Positions 10,481 through 21,667 of a DNA stretch of 64,000 nt are shown here, in pieces. The position numbers and the translations under genes are program-made. Source of the DNA: Euptelea pleiosperma. Its lineage: Eukaryota; Streptophyta; Magnoliopsida; Ranunculales; Eupteleaceae. The notes beneath the pieces were generated by a model. That model ran no database searches. It had not been told where the DNA came from and saw nothing but the letters and a program-made list of their open reading frames with translations. Each line of letters begins with the position of its first letter. Position 1 is the stretch's first letter. Location: positions 19,780,154 through 19,844,153 of the forward strand of contig CM068552.1 of the NCBI GenBank assembly GCA_035048495.1, written 5' to 3'.

Positions 10481-12589
10481 CAATCACTAAAATAGAGAAT
10501 CAGAAAAGAAAAGTTGCAATGTAACTACTTAATGAAATTAAACAAATAACAGAAGTGCACTCGGACTAGTAGTAGTAGATAACCAGCAGTTGATTCAAGA
10601 TCAGAAACTGTAAAACATAGATAACTTATCGGTGAAAAGATGGCTGAGGCATGCGTTGTACGTATTGTCGTAAAGCAGATTTTGTCCTTGCACTTCGAAG
10701 GTGTTGCTATCAGTTGGTCTGCGACTGCTCCCAAGATTCAACAGCCCACTGAAGGTAGGCAGCACTCCAAACCCTTAAGTCTGTCGAACTTACAATGAAA
10801 CATCAGAAAATATTCATAAAACATTGCAAAAAAGAGGAAGAGAAAATATCGTAATAATTGTTTTGTTTAGCCTCCTCGCTGCCTCTCTTTATATAGAGGT
10901 GAAGAGGTAGCCGTTTGGATCTTATTAAAGATCCGCCGCCCCCCATTTGGGTTAAGCCAATGCTATAGGGTTGCTGAAGAACCGAGATTTTGTTCCAGGG
11001 GGGCAAGGCGGCAGGCGAAGAAGCAAAGGCCAAAGCCGTAGACGAGCAACAGTGTCATAGTTGGGACCCACATGTGTAGTCTGATGTTCGGATCCCAACG
11101 TAATATGATAGGTTAGTGATCACCCTATTATACCTATGAAGTGGTATCCACCTAGGAGACTAATTCTCTACGATGGGTAGAGAATTGGTTTCAACCTCTT
11201 ATATATAGGTGGCCGTCTCCCCCTCTCTACACACATATATCTAATCTTTCGAGATAGAGGTCCCCATTGCCAAAAGTGTAGGAGAGTTGTAGTAGAGCAC
11301 CTATCCGTGTATGGATTGAGACATCCATTTGCAAGGAATTCTATGATTTGGAATTTGTGATTCTAGGTATGTTTTTATGGCTTTATTAGATTAACGTTTT
11401 GTAAGATTCATTGGTATATATTGTTCTTTTAATGTTGTTTCTGCGAAGAATATCAACATAGAGAAGCTCTATTGGTTCAACTTCTCTCAAACCTCTTCAC
11501 CATTTCCTCTGCAAGTGATCTCTAACTAACTCAGCAGATCTATCAAGCCTACCCATTACAGCATTCAAACACTGTTCAAGAATGGTGATTGATTTGGGAA
11601 CTGTGTAAATGACATTGAGTATGTGGATTTTCTTCTTTTTATGTTTGTTCTTGTTTTCTCTATCTCCATCTATTTCCGATATGTGTAAAGAAAAATCTTA
11701 CATTTCAAGTAAATTAAGCAAATTTTGAACTATTAATACTCATGATCTTCATACACAGTTGGAAAAAGCAAAATTGAGAGAAAAAGAATGTTGTGTTTCT
11801 TACATAATTTTAGTAGTATAATAGCAAATTGATCAGCTTTTGATTGAAAAGCTCGTTGACTCCATGATCTACAATTACGGACGGAAGTTAGGAGCCATGG
11901 AGAACTTATTAACCTAGCTGATCAATCTCGAAAGGTCTTAACACAGGCCTCGATCGATTCTAGAGTACTGAATAGAGCAAGTAGGGTTCACTCTCCTGCT
12001 CGATCTTGTCTCCGTATTTATTTTAGTAAGGGTTCCAAATTTTTTGCTTCTTGCTTCTATAGAAACATCATGTGTCCCTACACGAATCAAAGCAATGGAG
12101 TTGTTGAAGCTCGAAACGTAAAAACTTTGAGAGAATAAACTATTTGTATCGATCATTAGTATACGATGAGAAACGAAAAAATTAGTGTTTTCAAAATTAT
12201 GGGTTGGGTTAGGGTTACTAGAGAGCAACAGGCCATGCAACGATGAAAGACGTGAGTAGAAGAGATCGAGAACGACAACGTTGGAGGGAGAGGAACCAGA
12301 GAGGAGAGGAAAGACGTGAGTATAAACTAACCCCCCAGGTTAGCTTGGTACAGGTGGTGTGCTGTTATTGGCGCATGATCGCCTATTCGAAATTTCTGCC
12401 TCTTCAAAATTTTTGTCAATGACTATGATCATTAATGTTTTTATCAAAGTCAACGTTTTCATAAATTGACAATTACGACGGACCAAGACCGTTGTTTTGA
12501 GTACCTTAATGGGCTAGACTGATGTGTTTCGCGCCTTTTGTGTGTTGCTTTTAGCATTTTTGTTGTACTAAGGGAATTTAACAGTTCAC
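10481..12589. other. Intergenic DNA with retroelement-like leaders
   Basis: No host gene recognised. Around 11070-11400 there is LTR-like sequence with a TATATATAGGTGG box followed by a CT-rich leader. Minus-strand frames at 10525-11033 and 11938-12240 give peptides I cannot assign and are probably not coding. Confidence 0.35.
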
Positions 12590-13015
12590 ATTTTCAATTA
12601 CTTTGTTGAGATGATGAGCTTCACCGGTTGGTTTTTTAGATGAGCAGGGGATTAATGGGTCCTATTTTCTTGCTCTATGTGCATGCATGTCAATTCAAAT
12701 CAAATATGGTTTCTCTTTTGATTCCATTTCGAATTTAAGAGAAGATAATCAGAATCTAAGGGTCTCACAAAAGGGTAACCGTTAGCTCATCGGAATAACA
12801 TGCATTTTCATAGTGAAGCTGATGCAGGAGAAGGTTGGAGCATATCCAATCTATTGGGCCCTCTCTTGGATCTAAGCCAAATCAACAATCGATCCCGACC
12901 ATCCAATAATGTGTTCTTTTGTGGTCCGAGTTACATAAAGAATCCAAACTACTTATTTAATGGTTAGGATCAATCGAAAATGATGATTCTTTTTATTTTT
13001 TGAACAACGTTGGGC
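12590..13015 (+). repeat. Direct repeat, copy 2
   Basis: Same orientation as the copy at 9625-10000. Shared landmarks are TTTTCAATTACTTTGTTGAG, AATAACATGCATTTTC and ATGCAGGAGAA. About 3 kb separates the copies. Confidence 0.5.
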
Positions 13016-13319
13016 ATATTATTGATGTACCCACCTAGCCAGGGGATAAGCTTTTGTGCATGAAGAACAAGCAAATCTTTGCGTCCATCCCATACCCCGT
13101 ACACATGGCCGAGCAACTCCTCAATCTAGACGTTCAATCAATGCGTATGTGATCATAGTCATACAATGGTGCGCATGCAAGACCCGTTGTAGCCAACCAA
13201 GACACGACTTTCTATCTCCCCAATAACACATCTACTAAGGTCTTTCATCTCGGTTTCCAAAGCGACCCCTAACTCGATTTTCTACTATTAGTGGGTTATT
13301 CGCTTCTACATCTCTTCCA

Positions 13320-13327
13320 TATAAATG
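13320..13327 (+). promoter_or_regulatory. TATA box of the F-box gene
   Basis: TATAAATG overlaps the first in-frame ATG (13325). A transcript started about 30 bp downstream would not include that ATG, which argues for translation from 13385. Confidence 0.4.
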
Positions 13328-13760
13328 GAGTATGAGCGAGACTGCAAAAATAGAAACACAAACGAGCCTCAGCTCAGAGAAGAAATGGAGGTCATGAACA
13401 TGAAGCAATCGGAGTTAGATGTGGATTGTTTGGTTATGATTTTTGAAAAGTTGACGCTCCAAGATCTGATCACATCTGTTCCTTTTGTTTGTCCATCATG
13501 GTTTAAGGCCTCTCGTGATCCTCGGTTGTGGAAGTATCTAAATCTATGCACTTGGGATTCTTGGGCTTATCAGCTCTCCTTATCATACAGCAAGGACAAG
13601 AAGAAGAACCAAACCTCGTTCAGCAAGTTTCTGAAATTCGTTTTAAGCCGTAGCAGTCGATCTGCGATCTCTATTGGCTTTCCTGAGGAGGGGGTTACTC
13701 TGGAAGACCTGATTTATGTGTCACAAGAGTAAGTTTTTCTCAACAAAATCATGTCTACAT

Positions 13761-13782
13761 ATATATATATATATATATATAT
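13761..13782. repeat. (AT)n microsatellite
   Basis: About eleven AT units at the upstream edge of the 156-bp tandem repeats in the F-box intron. Confidence 0.9.
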
Positions 13783-14235
13783 ACTAGTAGGTGGCCTGTG
13801 CCCACGGCACTCCCGGACAAAGATTGCCAAAATCGAGTGAGTGGTTGAGATCCCCCATCCAGTTGGGGGATAAGATCTCAGCCCTTCTTTGTTAGAGCCG
13901 ATAAGAGGGGAGACTACTGAGCTCCCTTATTATATAGACTAGTTGGTGGCCCGTGCCCACAGCACTCCTCGACAAAGCGTTTGTCAAAATTGGGTGAGTG
14001 GCTGAGATCCACCATCCAATTGGGGGATAAGATCTCAGCCCTTCTTTGTTAAAGCTGATAAGAGGGGAGACAACTGAGCTCTCTTATTATATAGACTAGT
14101 TGGTGGCCCGTGCCCACGGCACTCCTCGACAAAGCGTTTGTCAAAATCGGGTGTGAGTGGCTGAGATCCACCTGTCCAGTTGGGGGATAAGATCTCGGCT
14201 CTTCTTTATGAAGCCTATAAGAGGGGAGACAACTT
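13783..14235. repeat. Three tandem units of about 156 bp in the F-box intron
   Basis: Units start at 13783, 13938 and 14095 with ACTAGT(A/T)GGTGGCC(C/T)GTG and include GGCACTCC(C/T)(C/G)GACAAAG and GGGGGATAAGATCTC. The third unit is cut short. An inverted piece of the same unit lies near 38216-38250 and another near 45450, so the unit is a dispersed repeat that was tandemly amplified here. Confidence 0.75.
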
Positions 14236-14269
14236 CCCTGTTTTGTTATACAAATGCATGTATATTTAT

Positions 14270-14592
14270 ATATAGGATCAGGATCAGGGGACACAAATTT
14301 GAACACACAATTTCACATCAATTCTGGCGTACCCACATGGAAGATAAATCAATGGCTGATTTTTGCACCATATAGATCACCCCTACAAAAAAGTCAGGCC
14401 CATTCTGAAATTTCTAACCCCATCAAATGTGGGTTTCAAGTTACCGGTAAAAAATAGACGGTCCACAATTCTTCAACTTGTAAACCAGGCTACGAATATC
14501 AGAATGATTTGAATTTTTGCGAGGGTGATCTTCTCACAATAGAGACCATCATCGCCAAAAATCATCCCATTCCAAAACTTCTAATTTATATG
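14270..14592. mobile_element. MITE family C, right end missing
   Basis: Starts in GGATCAGGATCAGGGGACA and carries the module GGCGTACCCACATGGAAGAT. It stops at CTAATTTATAT just before the exon 2 acceptor, where complete copies continue. The same truncated end is present in the duplicated exon at 18576, so the truncation predates that duplication. Confidence 0.6.
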
Positions 14593-15389
14593 CATTGAGG
14601 ATTCATGTAGGTGCCCTGACCTGAAGTTCCTACGGTTACCAGAATTTTCGCGTTTATCACCGCAATGCGATACCAAATGTCCTAAACTAGTTGAAAAATG
14701 GAGGAAACTTGAGCACGTTTATGTTCCAGACACTCCTGCCTCCTTCACTGAAATCCTTGAGGAAATCGGACGGTACTGCGGGAATTTAACGGGTTTAAGG
14801 CTGTCGTCTCAGTTAAGAATGGAAGAAGCGAAGGCTATTGTACCCATATTCTAAAGGTCATATCATTAGATCTCAGCTGGTCTCTTGTGTCGTACGATGA
14901 GTTGACCATAATCTTGACGGGTTGCAAAGAACTGGAGGAACTCAACTTGAATAATTGTTGGAATCTGATTTTGGACCATGATATGCTTGAAAGGGCTAAG
15001 CACGTCAAGATCCTTAGAATTGAGCGGTATGTGGCACATGATTTTTATTACCTAGATGCTATTATGCGCCTGAGTGACGGCAGGAGATTTGTTGAAGTAC
15101 ATGTTTTAAGAGAGGAGCTCTAGAGGATGCAGTGCAATTACACCCTAGATCCATATTATCAAACATCAATTATTGAAGCACATGTGTGACTTTTTTTTAG
15201 TTTTTAGGTTAATATCTTCAGTTATATGAATGCATTGAGTAGTGAATAGGAATTTACTATAAAGGGAAAATCGGAGTTGGGCGACGGTTGCGGGCTTCAC
15301 AAGATGTTCACTTATAAACGTCATGTAGTGCCTTAAAAATATTTCCTCCTCACTTACGCACCTTTTAACAAAAGCAAAACTTTGATGAC

Positions 15390-16090
15390 TGAGGTCTATC
15401 ATCAATGTCTATGATAGGTCACAATTATGTGAGCTACGTGGATTGTATGGATGTTTGGCCCATCCTTTAATAGACCTACACGCCAAAAATCAGTGCATGA
15501 TTAGTGATTTATAACCCTTGGATCTGAGTACCCCAAATAATGATGCTCGAAATCCACAGTTAAAAATAAAACCATGAAAATGACTCTAATGCTGATAGAA
15601 ATCACTAATCGGGCTGATTTTGTTGTATATAGGTCTACTTAGGGTTGGGTCAAACATCTATACAATCAGCGAATTATAAGTGTGTTCCACGTGGCTCATA
15701 ATATGATATCCATATCAACATAGCACCTGTTAGTTCATTAACTGCACATCTACACTTACCTATTCACCTTTTAGCAAAATCAAAATTTTGATGACCAAGG
15801 TCCATCATCAACGTTTACACTTACCCATAGTGTGAGTAACGTGGCACACTCTTAGATCGTATAGGCGTTTGGCCTTTCTCTAGTTAGACCTACATACCAA
15901 AACCTTAGAACCTTTGGATCTGAGTACACCCCAAATAATGCTCGATCCACAGTTAAAAGTAAACCATATATATGGATAAGACTCTAATCCAGTGGATAAG
16001 AATCACTAATCAGGTGGGGTCAAACATCCATACGATCAGAGATTTATAAGAGTGTCGCGGGTCTCATACTGTGATCCAGCATTAATATGT
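15390..16090. mobile_element. Two family A MITEs in tandem
   Basis: Copy 1 spans about 15390-15735 and copy 2 about 15796-16090. Each shows inverted modules with AAAATCAG near the left, AATCACTAATC(G/A)GG at the right, and a TCCACGTGGC or decayed version at the right end. Confidence 0.55.
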
Positions 16091-16220
16091 TAAAAAAAAT
16101 GCTTATTTTATGCTAACTCATGTGAACGGCCCGATGAACCGGTTACCCAGCTTACCTGGACGAGTTATAATTAATGGTTCACCGCCTAGTTCTTCTTTTT
16201 AAGTTATAAGTAATAAAAAA

Positions 16221-16619
16221 GGGTCGGGCTCCAATGACCGACTCTAAAATGACAGGCTCTCTTTGCAGGACACAATATGAGACACGTGGCACACTCTTAG
16301 AGGACTCTGACTGTATGGATGCTTGGCCAATCCCTAGGTGGGCCTACAGATAAAACATCAGCCTTATTAGTGATTTCTAGGCGTTGGATATTTGTACATC
16401 AAATACTTCTCAAATTCCCACAGTTGATATCAACCCATGAAAATAAGTCCAATCCAACACCTATAAATCACTAATCAGGCTGATTTTTTCTTCATAGGTC
16501 TACTTAGGGATTGGCCAAACATCTATACGGTCCGAGTCCTCTAAGAGTGTGCCACGTGGCTCATATTGTGTCCTGCAAAGGGAGCCTGTCATTTTAGGGT
16601 GGTAACTGGAACCTGAGCC
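16221..16619. mobile_element. G-box MITE (family A), best-bounded copy, 399 bp
   Basis: Nearly a perfect long palindrome. Left arm: CTTTGCAGGACACAATATGA then CACGTGGCACACTCTTAGAG; the right arm is its inverse with GCCACGTGGC intact. The terminal repeats extend outward to GGGTCGGGCTCC. An 8-bp duplication ATAAAAAA is exact (16213-16220 and 16620-16627), suggesting hAT, though the A-rich site makes this weaker than elsewhere. No ORF. Transcripts across it would fold into a hairpin. Confidence 0.7.
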
Positions 16620-16627
16620 ATAAAAAA

Positions 16628-16985
16628 CACACTAAAAAGGCTAAAATAGATAAAGCCTTTTCTTAACGATTTTTCCTTGAAAAAACATAATAATCATTTT
16701 TTAAATGATTTGTATATTTGATAAATATTTTTTTACTATTTAAAAATCGATTTTTCAAAAAGCAAATCGTTTTCTTCATTAGTTTTTGCATTTTTTTTCT
16801 GTTTCATTACAAATGTTTTATATTTATTTATTTTTTTAATATTTTAATTATATGAAATTATGACATTATTATTTGATGTCACGGGTTGAATCCGTCGTCC
16901 AGGCATGTGCCACAGGTCGAAAACTGTGTCGATGACCGGTCTGGCTATGAAAACATTCTTAGGGGCGATTTTTTTTCTTTAAATA
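16628..16985. other. AT-rich spacer, no gene seen
   Basis: Contains A/T homopolymers and one GC-richer patch near 16880-16940. Nothing recognisable. Confidence 0.4.
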
Positions 16986-16989
16986 TGGC

Positions 16990-17334
16990 AAAAACGTTGG
17001 CGTATTCCCACATGGAGGATGAATCAATAGCTGATTTTTGGTGAGGATGACCTCTTCAGTATATAGATCACCCCTACAAAAAATTAGCACATTCCGAGAT
17101 TTATAACCACATCAAATGTGGTTTTCAAGTTAACGATAAAAATAGACGGTCCATAAATCTTCAACCTGTAAACCGGTTTATGAATATCGGAATGATTTGA
17201 ATTTTTGTGAGGATGATCTCCTTACCATGGAGACCATCCTCACCAAACATCATCCCATTCCAAAACTTCTAATTTATATATTGGGCCGCACCAAATTTTT
17301 GTTGTCAAAAATGTTATCCCGCCGATCCTAACCC

Positions 17335-17335
<1 letters not shown>
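16990..17335. mobile_element. MITE family C
   Basis: Inverted modules: GGCGTATTCCCACATGGAGG at left and a decayed CCGATCCTAACCC right end. The centre has inverted GAGGATGATCTCCT-type motifs. An AT/AC microsatellite adjoins at 17335-17367. Confidence 0.55.
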
Positions 17336-17367
<32 letters not shown>

Positions 17368-17404
17368 TACTATTTATATTATGTATTAATTTACCCACAA
17401 AATA

Positions 17405-17640
17405 AAATTAAGAAACTTCTTTTTGATAGGTAAACAGAACTTATATTGATAAAAAGCTTAGAGGGCAAGATGGCCTCCCAAGCAATTAGGAGAACAACCA
17501 AAAGAAAGAAAGAAGAAACAAGAAAAACCAAACTACACAAGCTACACAACACTAGCACAACAAACGTCCACCCTTCCTCCCTACCATGCCCAAATAACTC
17601 AACCACTACTCTTGGTATATCAAAGTGTCCCACTTGAAGA
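17405..17640 (-). mobile_element. LINE 3'-end fragment
   Basis: Read on the minus strand it ends TATCAATATAAGTTCTGTTT then ACCTATCAAAAAG, the typical 3' untranslated end of plant L1-type LINEs. No reverse-transcriptase sequence is attached, consistent with 5' truncation. Confidence 0.45.
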
Positions 17641-17787
17641 CAACCTCCTAAAAAAACTATGCCCCTCCCTTCATTCTACAACTTGACCGAAAGATATATG
17701 AGGCCTTTGATTTCTAGAATCCATGTTTCCATTGACTAGCTTTTCCCTGAAAAAATAATATGTCCGTTCTCTTTAATTAGAAATACT

Positions 17788-18445
17788 TAGAAGGGGGGGT
17801 GATTAGGTTATTCAAAAATTAATCTATCCTATCACAAGTTTACTGATCAAGGTAAAGTGATAAACTAGCATGTCTTAGTTGATTGATAAAAGGATTATCA
17901 CAACCGACTCAAATCAAATATACCTCCGTGGTATATTATCTTTTCGTCGTTTGATCTAATCAATAGATTTAGTGGAATAACAATCAAACATCCACAAGAC
18001 AAAGAGTTTTTACGTGGAAACCTTAGCCAAAGAAAACTACGGGACTACGTCTAGACGGAAAGTATCACTAACTAGATAGTTAAACGAAACAAAAGTTACA
18101 TATACAAATGCAGCTTCCAACCTTAGCTAAGGCCTACTGTCTACGCGTCCACGTCCTTTGAATCAACGTTACCAATCTATGCGCGCCCTCCCAGCCAAGA
18201 AGCCTTGTCCACTTGTTCAGTTTGGTACTCCCTAAACCTACATTCGATCAGTCACTCCGATTTTAGTTCTCAACTCTCCAACCTTTGCTGAATGTGAAAG
18301 AGTCAGTACACCCTGAACCTTAAGTCGCTCAAATAGTGTTGAGACGCACTGGTACTCTCAGACTGCTAGGTCAAGTATCTATGTGGAAAGACCTAATCTG
18401 AGTAAGGATCAAGCTTTTGACTTTGATCTAGAAGAGAAAAAACTA
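17788..18445 (-). repeat. Remnant of a SIRE-type LTR
   Basis: Begins AGAAGGGGGGGTGATTAGG, the decayed form of the AGAGGGGGGTGAATAG edge seen in both LTRs of the large SIRE element, and includes TTTTTACGTGGAAACC, a motif common in these LTRs. Its sequence is otherwise different, so it is another lineage. No coding region remains. Confidence 0.4.
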
Positions 18446-18575
18446 ACAAGATATTAATGAGTATCAGAATGATTTGAATTTTTGCAAGAGTGATCTTCTC
18501 ACAATAGATACCATCATCGCCAAAAACCATCCCATTCCAAAACTTCTAATTTATATGCATTGAGGGTTCATGCAG

Positions 18576-19094
18576 GTGCCTTGACCTGAAGTTCCTAAAA
18601 TTACCAAAATTTTCGCGTTTATCATCGGAATGCGATACCGAATTTCCATAACTAGTTGGAAAATGGAGAAAACTTGAGTACCTTTATGTTCCAGACACTC
18701 CTACCTCCTTCACTGAAGTCCTTGAGGAAATCCTACAGTGCTGCAGGAATTTAACAAGTTTAAAGTTGTCGTCTCAGTTAGGCATAGAAGAAGCGAAGGC
18801 TATTGTATGCGTAACCCATATTCCAAAGGTCATATCATTAGATCTCAGCTAGTCTCTTGTGTCGTACGATGAGTTGACCATAATCTTGATGGGTTGCAAA
18901 TAACTAGTGGAACTCAACTTGAATAACTGTTGGAATCTGATCTTGGACCCTGATATGCTTGAAGGGCCAAGCACGTCAAGTTCCTTAGAATCGAGCAGTC
19001 TGTGGCACATGATTTTTATTACCTGGATGCTAATTGGGGCCTAAGTGACATCAGGAGATTTGTTGAAGCACATGTTTTAAGAGAGGGGTTCTAG
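18576..19094 (+). pseudogene. Decayed partial copy of F-box exon 2
   Basis: Matches 14611-15123 end to end, with the acceptor ATGCAG at 18570-18575 kept. It lacks exon 1. In-frame stops (AGCTAG near 18850, AAATAA near 18900) and a 1-nt loss near 18965 break it. It keeps the 7 nt (TGCGTAA region near 18810) that the upstream copy lost. Duplicated flanks extend left into a truncated family C MITE (from about 18456) and right to about 19388, so this is a DNA-level tandem duplication, not a processed copy. Confidence 0.75.
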
Positions 19095-19387
19095 AGGATG
19101 CAGTGCAATTACACCCATATCCATATTATCAAATATCAATTGTTGAAGCACATGTGACTTTTTTTTATTTTTTAGGTTAATATCTTGTTAATCATCAAAA
19201 AAAAAAAAGGTTAATATCTTGTTTTAACTTTTTAATCAAGGTTGATATATTAAGTTTGTTATTTGAATGCATTCAGTAATGAATAGGAATTTTACCACAA
19301 AAAAATGGAATATCTATCTATACTACGTACTATAAAGCGAAAATCGGAGTTGGGCAACTGTTGCTGGCTTCACAAGATGTTCACTTA

Positions 19388-20535
19388 GGGGTGGCAATTT
19401 GGCCCGAGGCCTGCAGCCCGACCAGAGCCGGCCCGGTCTGGCCTATGAATTAGATGGGTCAGGCCTGGGTCCCAAAATAAAGCCCGACCCACAGCCCGGC
19501 CCGAAATCTAATATTACAAGAAGAAAAAAATTATCTTTCGGGGGGGACCATACATTTTGGCGGACCCACATAGAAGATGAATCAATGGCTGATTTTTTGT
19601 GAGGATGATCTCCTCACCATATATATCACCCCAACAAAATCAGCCCATTTTGAAATTTCTAACCCATCAAATGTGGTTTCCAAGTTAAACGGTAAAAATA
19701 GAAGGTCCATAATTCTTCAACTTCTAAACCAGTCTACGAATATTGGAATGATTTGAATTTATGTGAGGATGATCTCCTCACCATAGAGATCATTCTCATC
19801 AAAAATCAGCCATTGATTCATCTTCTAAGTGGGTCCACCAAATAGTTGTAAAAAATAGTTGTAAAAAATGGTTGTCCCCCGATCCCAACCCATTTGTTTT
19901 CTAGGAAAAAGATGTAACAAGTTATAAATGAAGTTTTTTGTTACTCAATGCTGCCCTCTAAGCTTATTGACTGCATGGATGTTTAGCCCACTCTTTGGTG
20001 GATGGACATATCAAAAATCACCATGATTGGTAATCTCAAGCAATTAGATTTTAGTACTTTTTAAGGTATGATTCTATCTGTTGGATTCATCTTTTTTTAG
20101 TATTAAAACCAACGGCTAAAAATCATCAAACAAGCTGATTTTTAGTAAGAATGTCTACCAACACATGGGCTAAACATCCATGCTGTCAGTGGGCCCAGAT
20201 AACAGGTGAGTAAAACAATTTTACTACCTTACACAACAAAGAGTCAGGTATACTGTGTCACATCATGAACTTTTTTTCTATTATAAAGGCAATGCAAACA
20301 ATTGTTTACAATACATTTTGCCATTTTTTTTATTTATTTATTTTTTTTGTTTTATTGTTAAACTTATCAATAATACTAATGGATAAAAGTATAAAAAAAA
20401 ATTAAGGCATTTAGACGCCCGAAACCCAAGCCTTTAAAAGCCCGTAGCCCGGCCTGTGACCAAGCCCGTCGGCCCGACCATAGGCAGGGCCTGGGTTTTT
20501 ATTTTTTGGTGAAGCCCAGCTGCTGATGGGTTTGG
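19388..20535. mobile_element. Composite insertion in the duplicated F-box flank
   Basis: Comparison with 15290-15420 shows that this block interrupts otherwise matching sequence: the match stops at TTCACTTA and resumes at CTCCTCACCTACGC. It begins GGGGTGGCAATTTGGCCC and is rich in GGCCCGACC motifs at both ends. Inside lie a family C MITE (19540-19885) and a family B MITE (19960-20205), apparently nested. Class of the outer element not determined. Confidence 0.5.
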
Positions 20536-20873
20536 TCAATTTGCTCCTCACCTACGCATTTTTTAGCAAAAGCAAAACTTTGATGATTGAGGTCTATGAG
20601 AAAAATATGGCAAAGATGTATGGCCAAGTTAACTATCTTACCAGTGAAAAATATGTTTGTGAAGTATTATCTTCCACTTGAGTTAATTTTTCACCTATTT
20701 AGTTGATCTAAGTAAGCTTTTCGTTTTTTTTTTTATTTATTTTCTACTCTTTCAATCATTTTTTTTTTACATTGTAGCTGTCAAAGGCGATTTTCTGACA
20801 TTTTTTTGACGGTCTAATGATCTCCAGCGTTTCTGAGGTCGATGGTGATGTTACCGCCCTACAAGTGTAAAAA
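20536..20873. other. Spacer, no gene seen
   Basis: Carries the tail of the duplicated F-box flank (to about 20605), then AT-rich DNA with T runs. Confidence 0.4.
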
Positions 20874-21277
20874 GGGTCGTGATGTAACAAGGTATACCTG
20901 AGATCTTTTCATTTGCGGAAGCTGCATTTTTGGTAGTCACCACTGCCATCTGGGCCCACTGACCGCATGGATGTTTAGCCCACCCTTTAATAGACATTCA
21001 TACAAAAAATCAGCTTGTTTAATGATTTTTACCTGTTGATTTTAGTACTCAAAAAATGGTTGTATTCAACGGCTATAAGAACGCCTTAAATGATGCTAAA
21101 ATGTGTTAAAATCTAATGGTTACAGATTACCAATCAAGGTGATTTTTGGTATGTATATTCACCAAGGGGTGGGATAAACATCTAAGCGGTCAGTGGGCCT
21201 AGATGGCAGCGTTGACTACCAAAAATGCCGCTTCCGCAAATGAACAGTTTCAGGCATACCTTGTTACATCTTTTTCC
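20874..21277. mobile_element. MULE-type MITE (family B), 404 bp
   Basis: Inverted ends share GATGTAACAAGGTAT(A/G)CCTGA, and the outermost bases are GGGTCGT at left and GGAAAAA (reverse complement) at right. A 9-bp duplication GTGTAAAAA is exact (20865-20873 and 21278-21286), the Mutator-like length. It ends about 390 bp upstream of the SPI-1-like start codon. No coding capacity. Confidence 0.8.
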
Positions 21278-21339
21278 GTGTAAAAATATGGTGGAGGAAA
21301 TGAGCAGTAAAGGGATAAGCAAGATAGGTGGGTGCTCGG

Positions 21340-21540
21340 ATTAAATGCCATTAGTAAAGGGACTACGATTACACGGTCGATTGATCATTGGATTATTGGA
21401 TTCGAGAGATCCACGATCCAACCATTGCAAAGGGTAAAAAGTTGTTGCCTCGTAGACCGTTGATCTCTTGAATCCAACGGTCAATGAATCAACCGCACAT
21501 TCTTTTGTCCGTTATCCGTTGGACAGCACGATTAAAAAGG
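21340..21540. repeat. Small inverted-repeat element (family D)
   Basis: Inverted arms around GATTCGAGAGATC and GATCTCTTGAATCCAAC. Shares its centre (AAAGGGTAAA, GTTGCCTC) with the copy at 4203-4415. It lies just upstream of the SPI-1-like promoter. Confidence 0.45.
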
Positions 21541-21628
21541 AGAAAACGAAAGGAAGTGGAGAACACGATGCGTGGAGGAGTTAAAGGACGGAGATAACTT
21601 CGACAGGAAGTTTATTTATTATAAAAAT

Positions 21629-21637
21629 TATAAATAG
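21629..21637 (+). promoter_or_regulatory. TATA box of the SPI-1-like gene
   Basis: TATAAATAG lies 31-39 bp upstream of the ATG, implying a very short 5' leader. Confidence 0.55.
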
Positions 21638-21667
21638 AGTTGGAGAAAACGAGAAAGCTCGGAACAG

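Larger units (their letters stand above)
13385..15123 (+). pseudogene. F-box protein gene (LRR-type), frameshifted
   Basis: Two exons. Exon 1 (13385-13728; in-frame ATG also at 13325) encodes an F-box near the N-terminus: ELDVDCLVMIFEKL, then VPFVCPSWFKASRDPRLW, the usual SKP1-binding fold of SCF ubiquitin-ligase adaptors. Exon 2 (14611-15123) follows an 882-bp intron and encodes leucine-rich-repeat-like sequence (CPDLKFLRLP, KELEELNLNNCWNL). Near 14842 about 7 nt are missing relative to the partial copy at 18576, which shifts the frame and gives TAA a few codons later; the original frame resumes and runs to TAG at 15121. Donor GTAAGT and acceptor TGTAG are intact. It resembles Arabidopsis F-box/LRR proteins of the At3g48880 kind, by eye. 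It is either a recent pseudogene or an assembly error; a truncated F-box protein could still be made. Confidence 0.65.

Noticed and set aside
13783..14235. Possible CRISPR-like array
   Set aside because: Units of 156 bp are contiguous without unique spacers; plant nuclear context.
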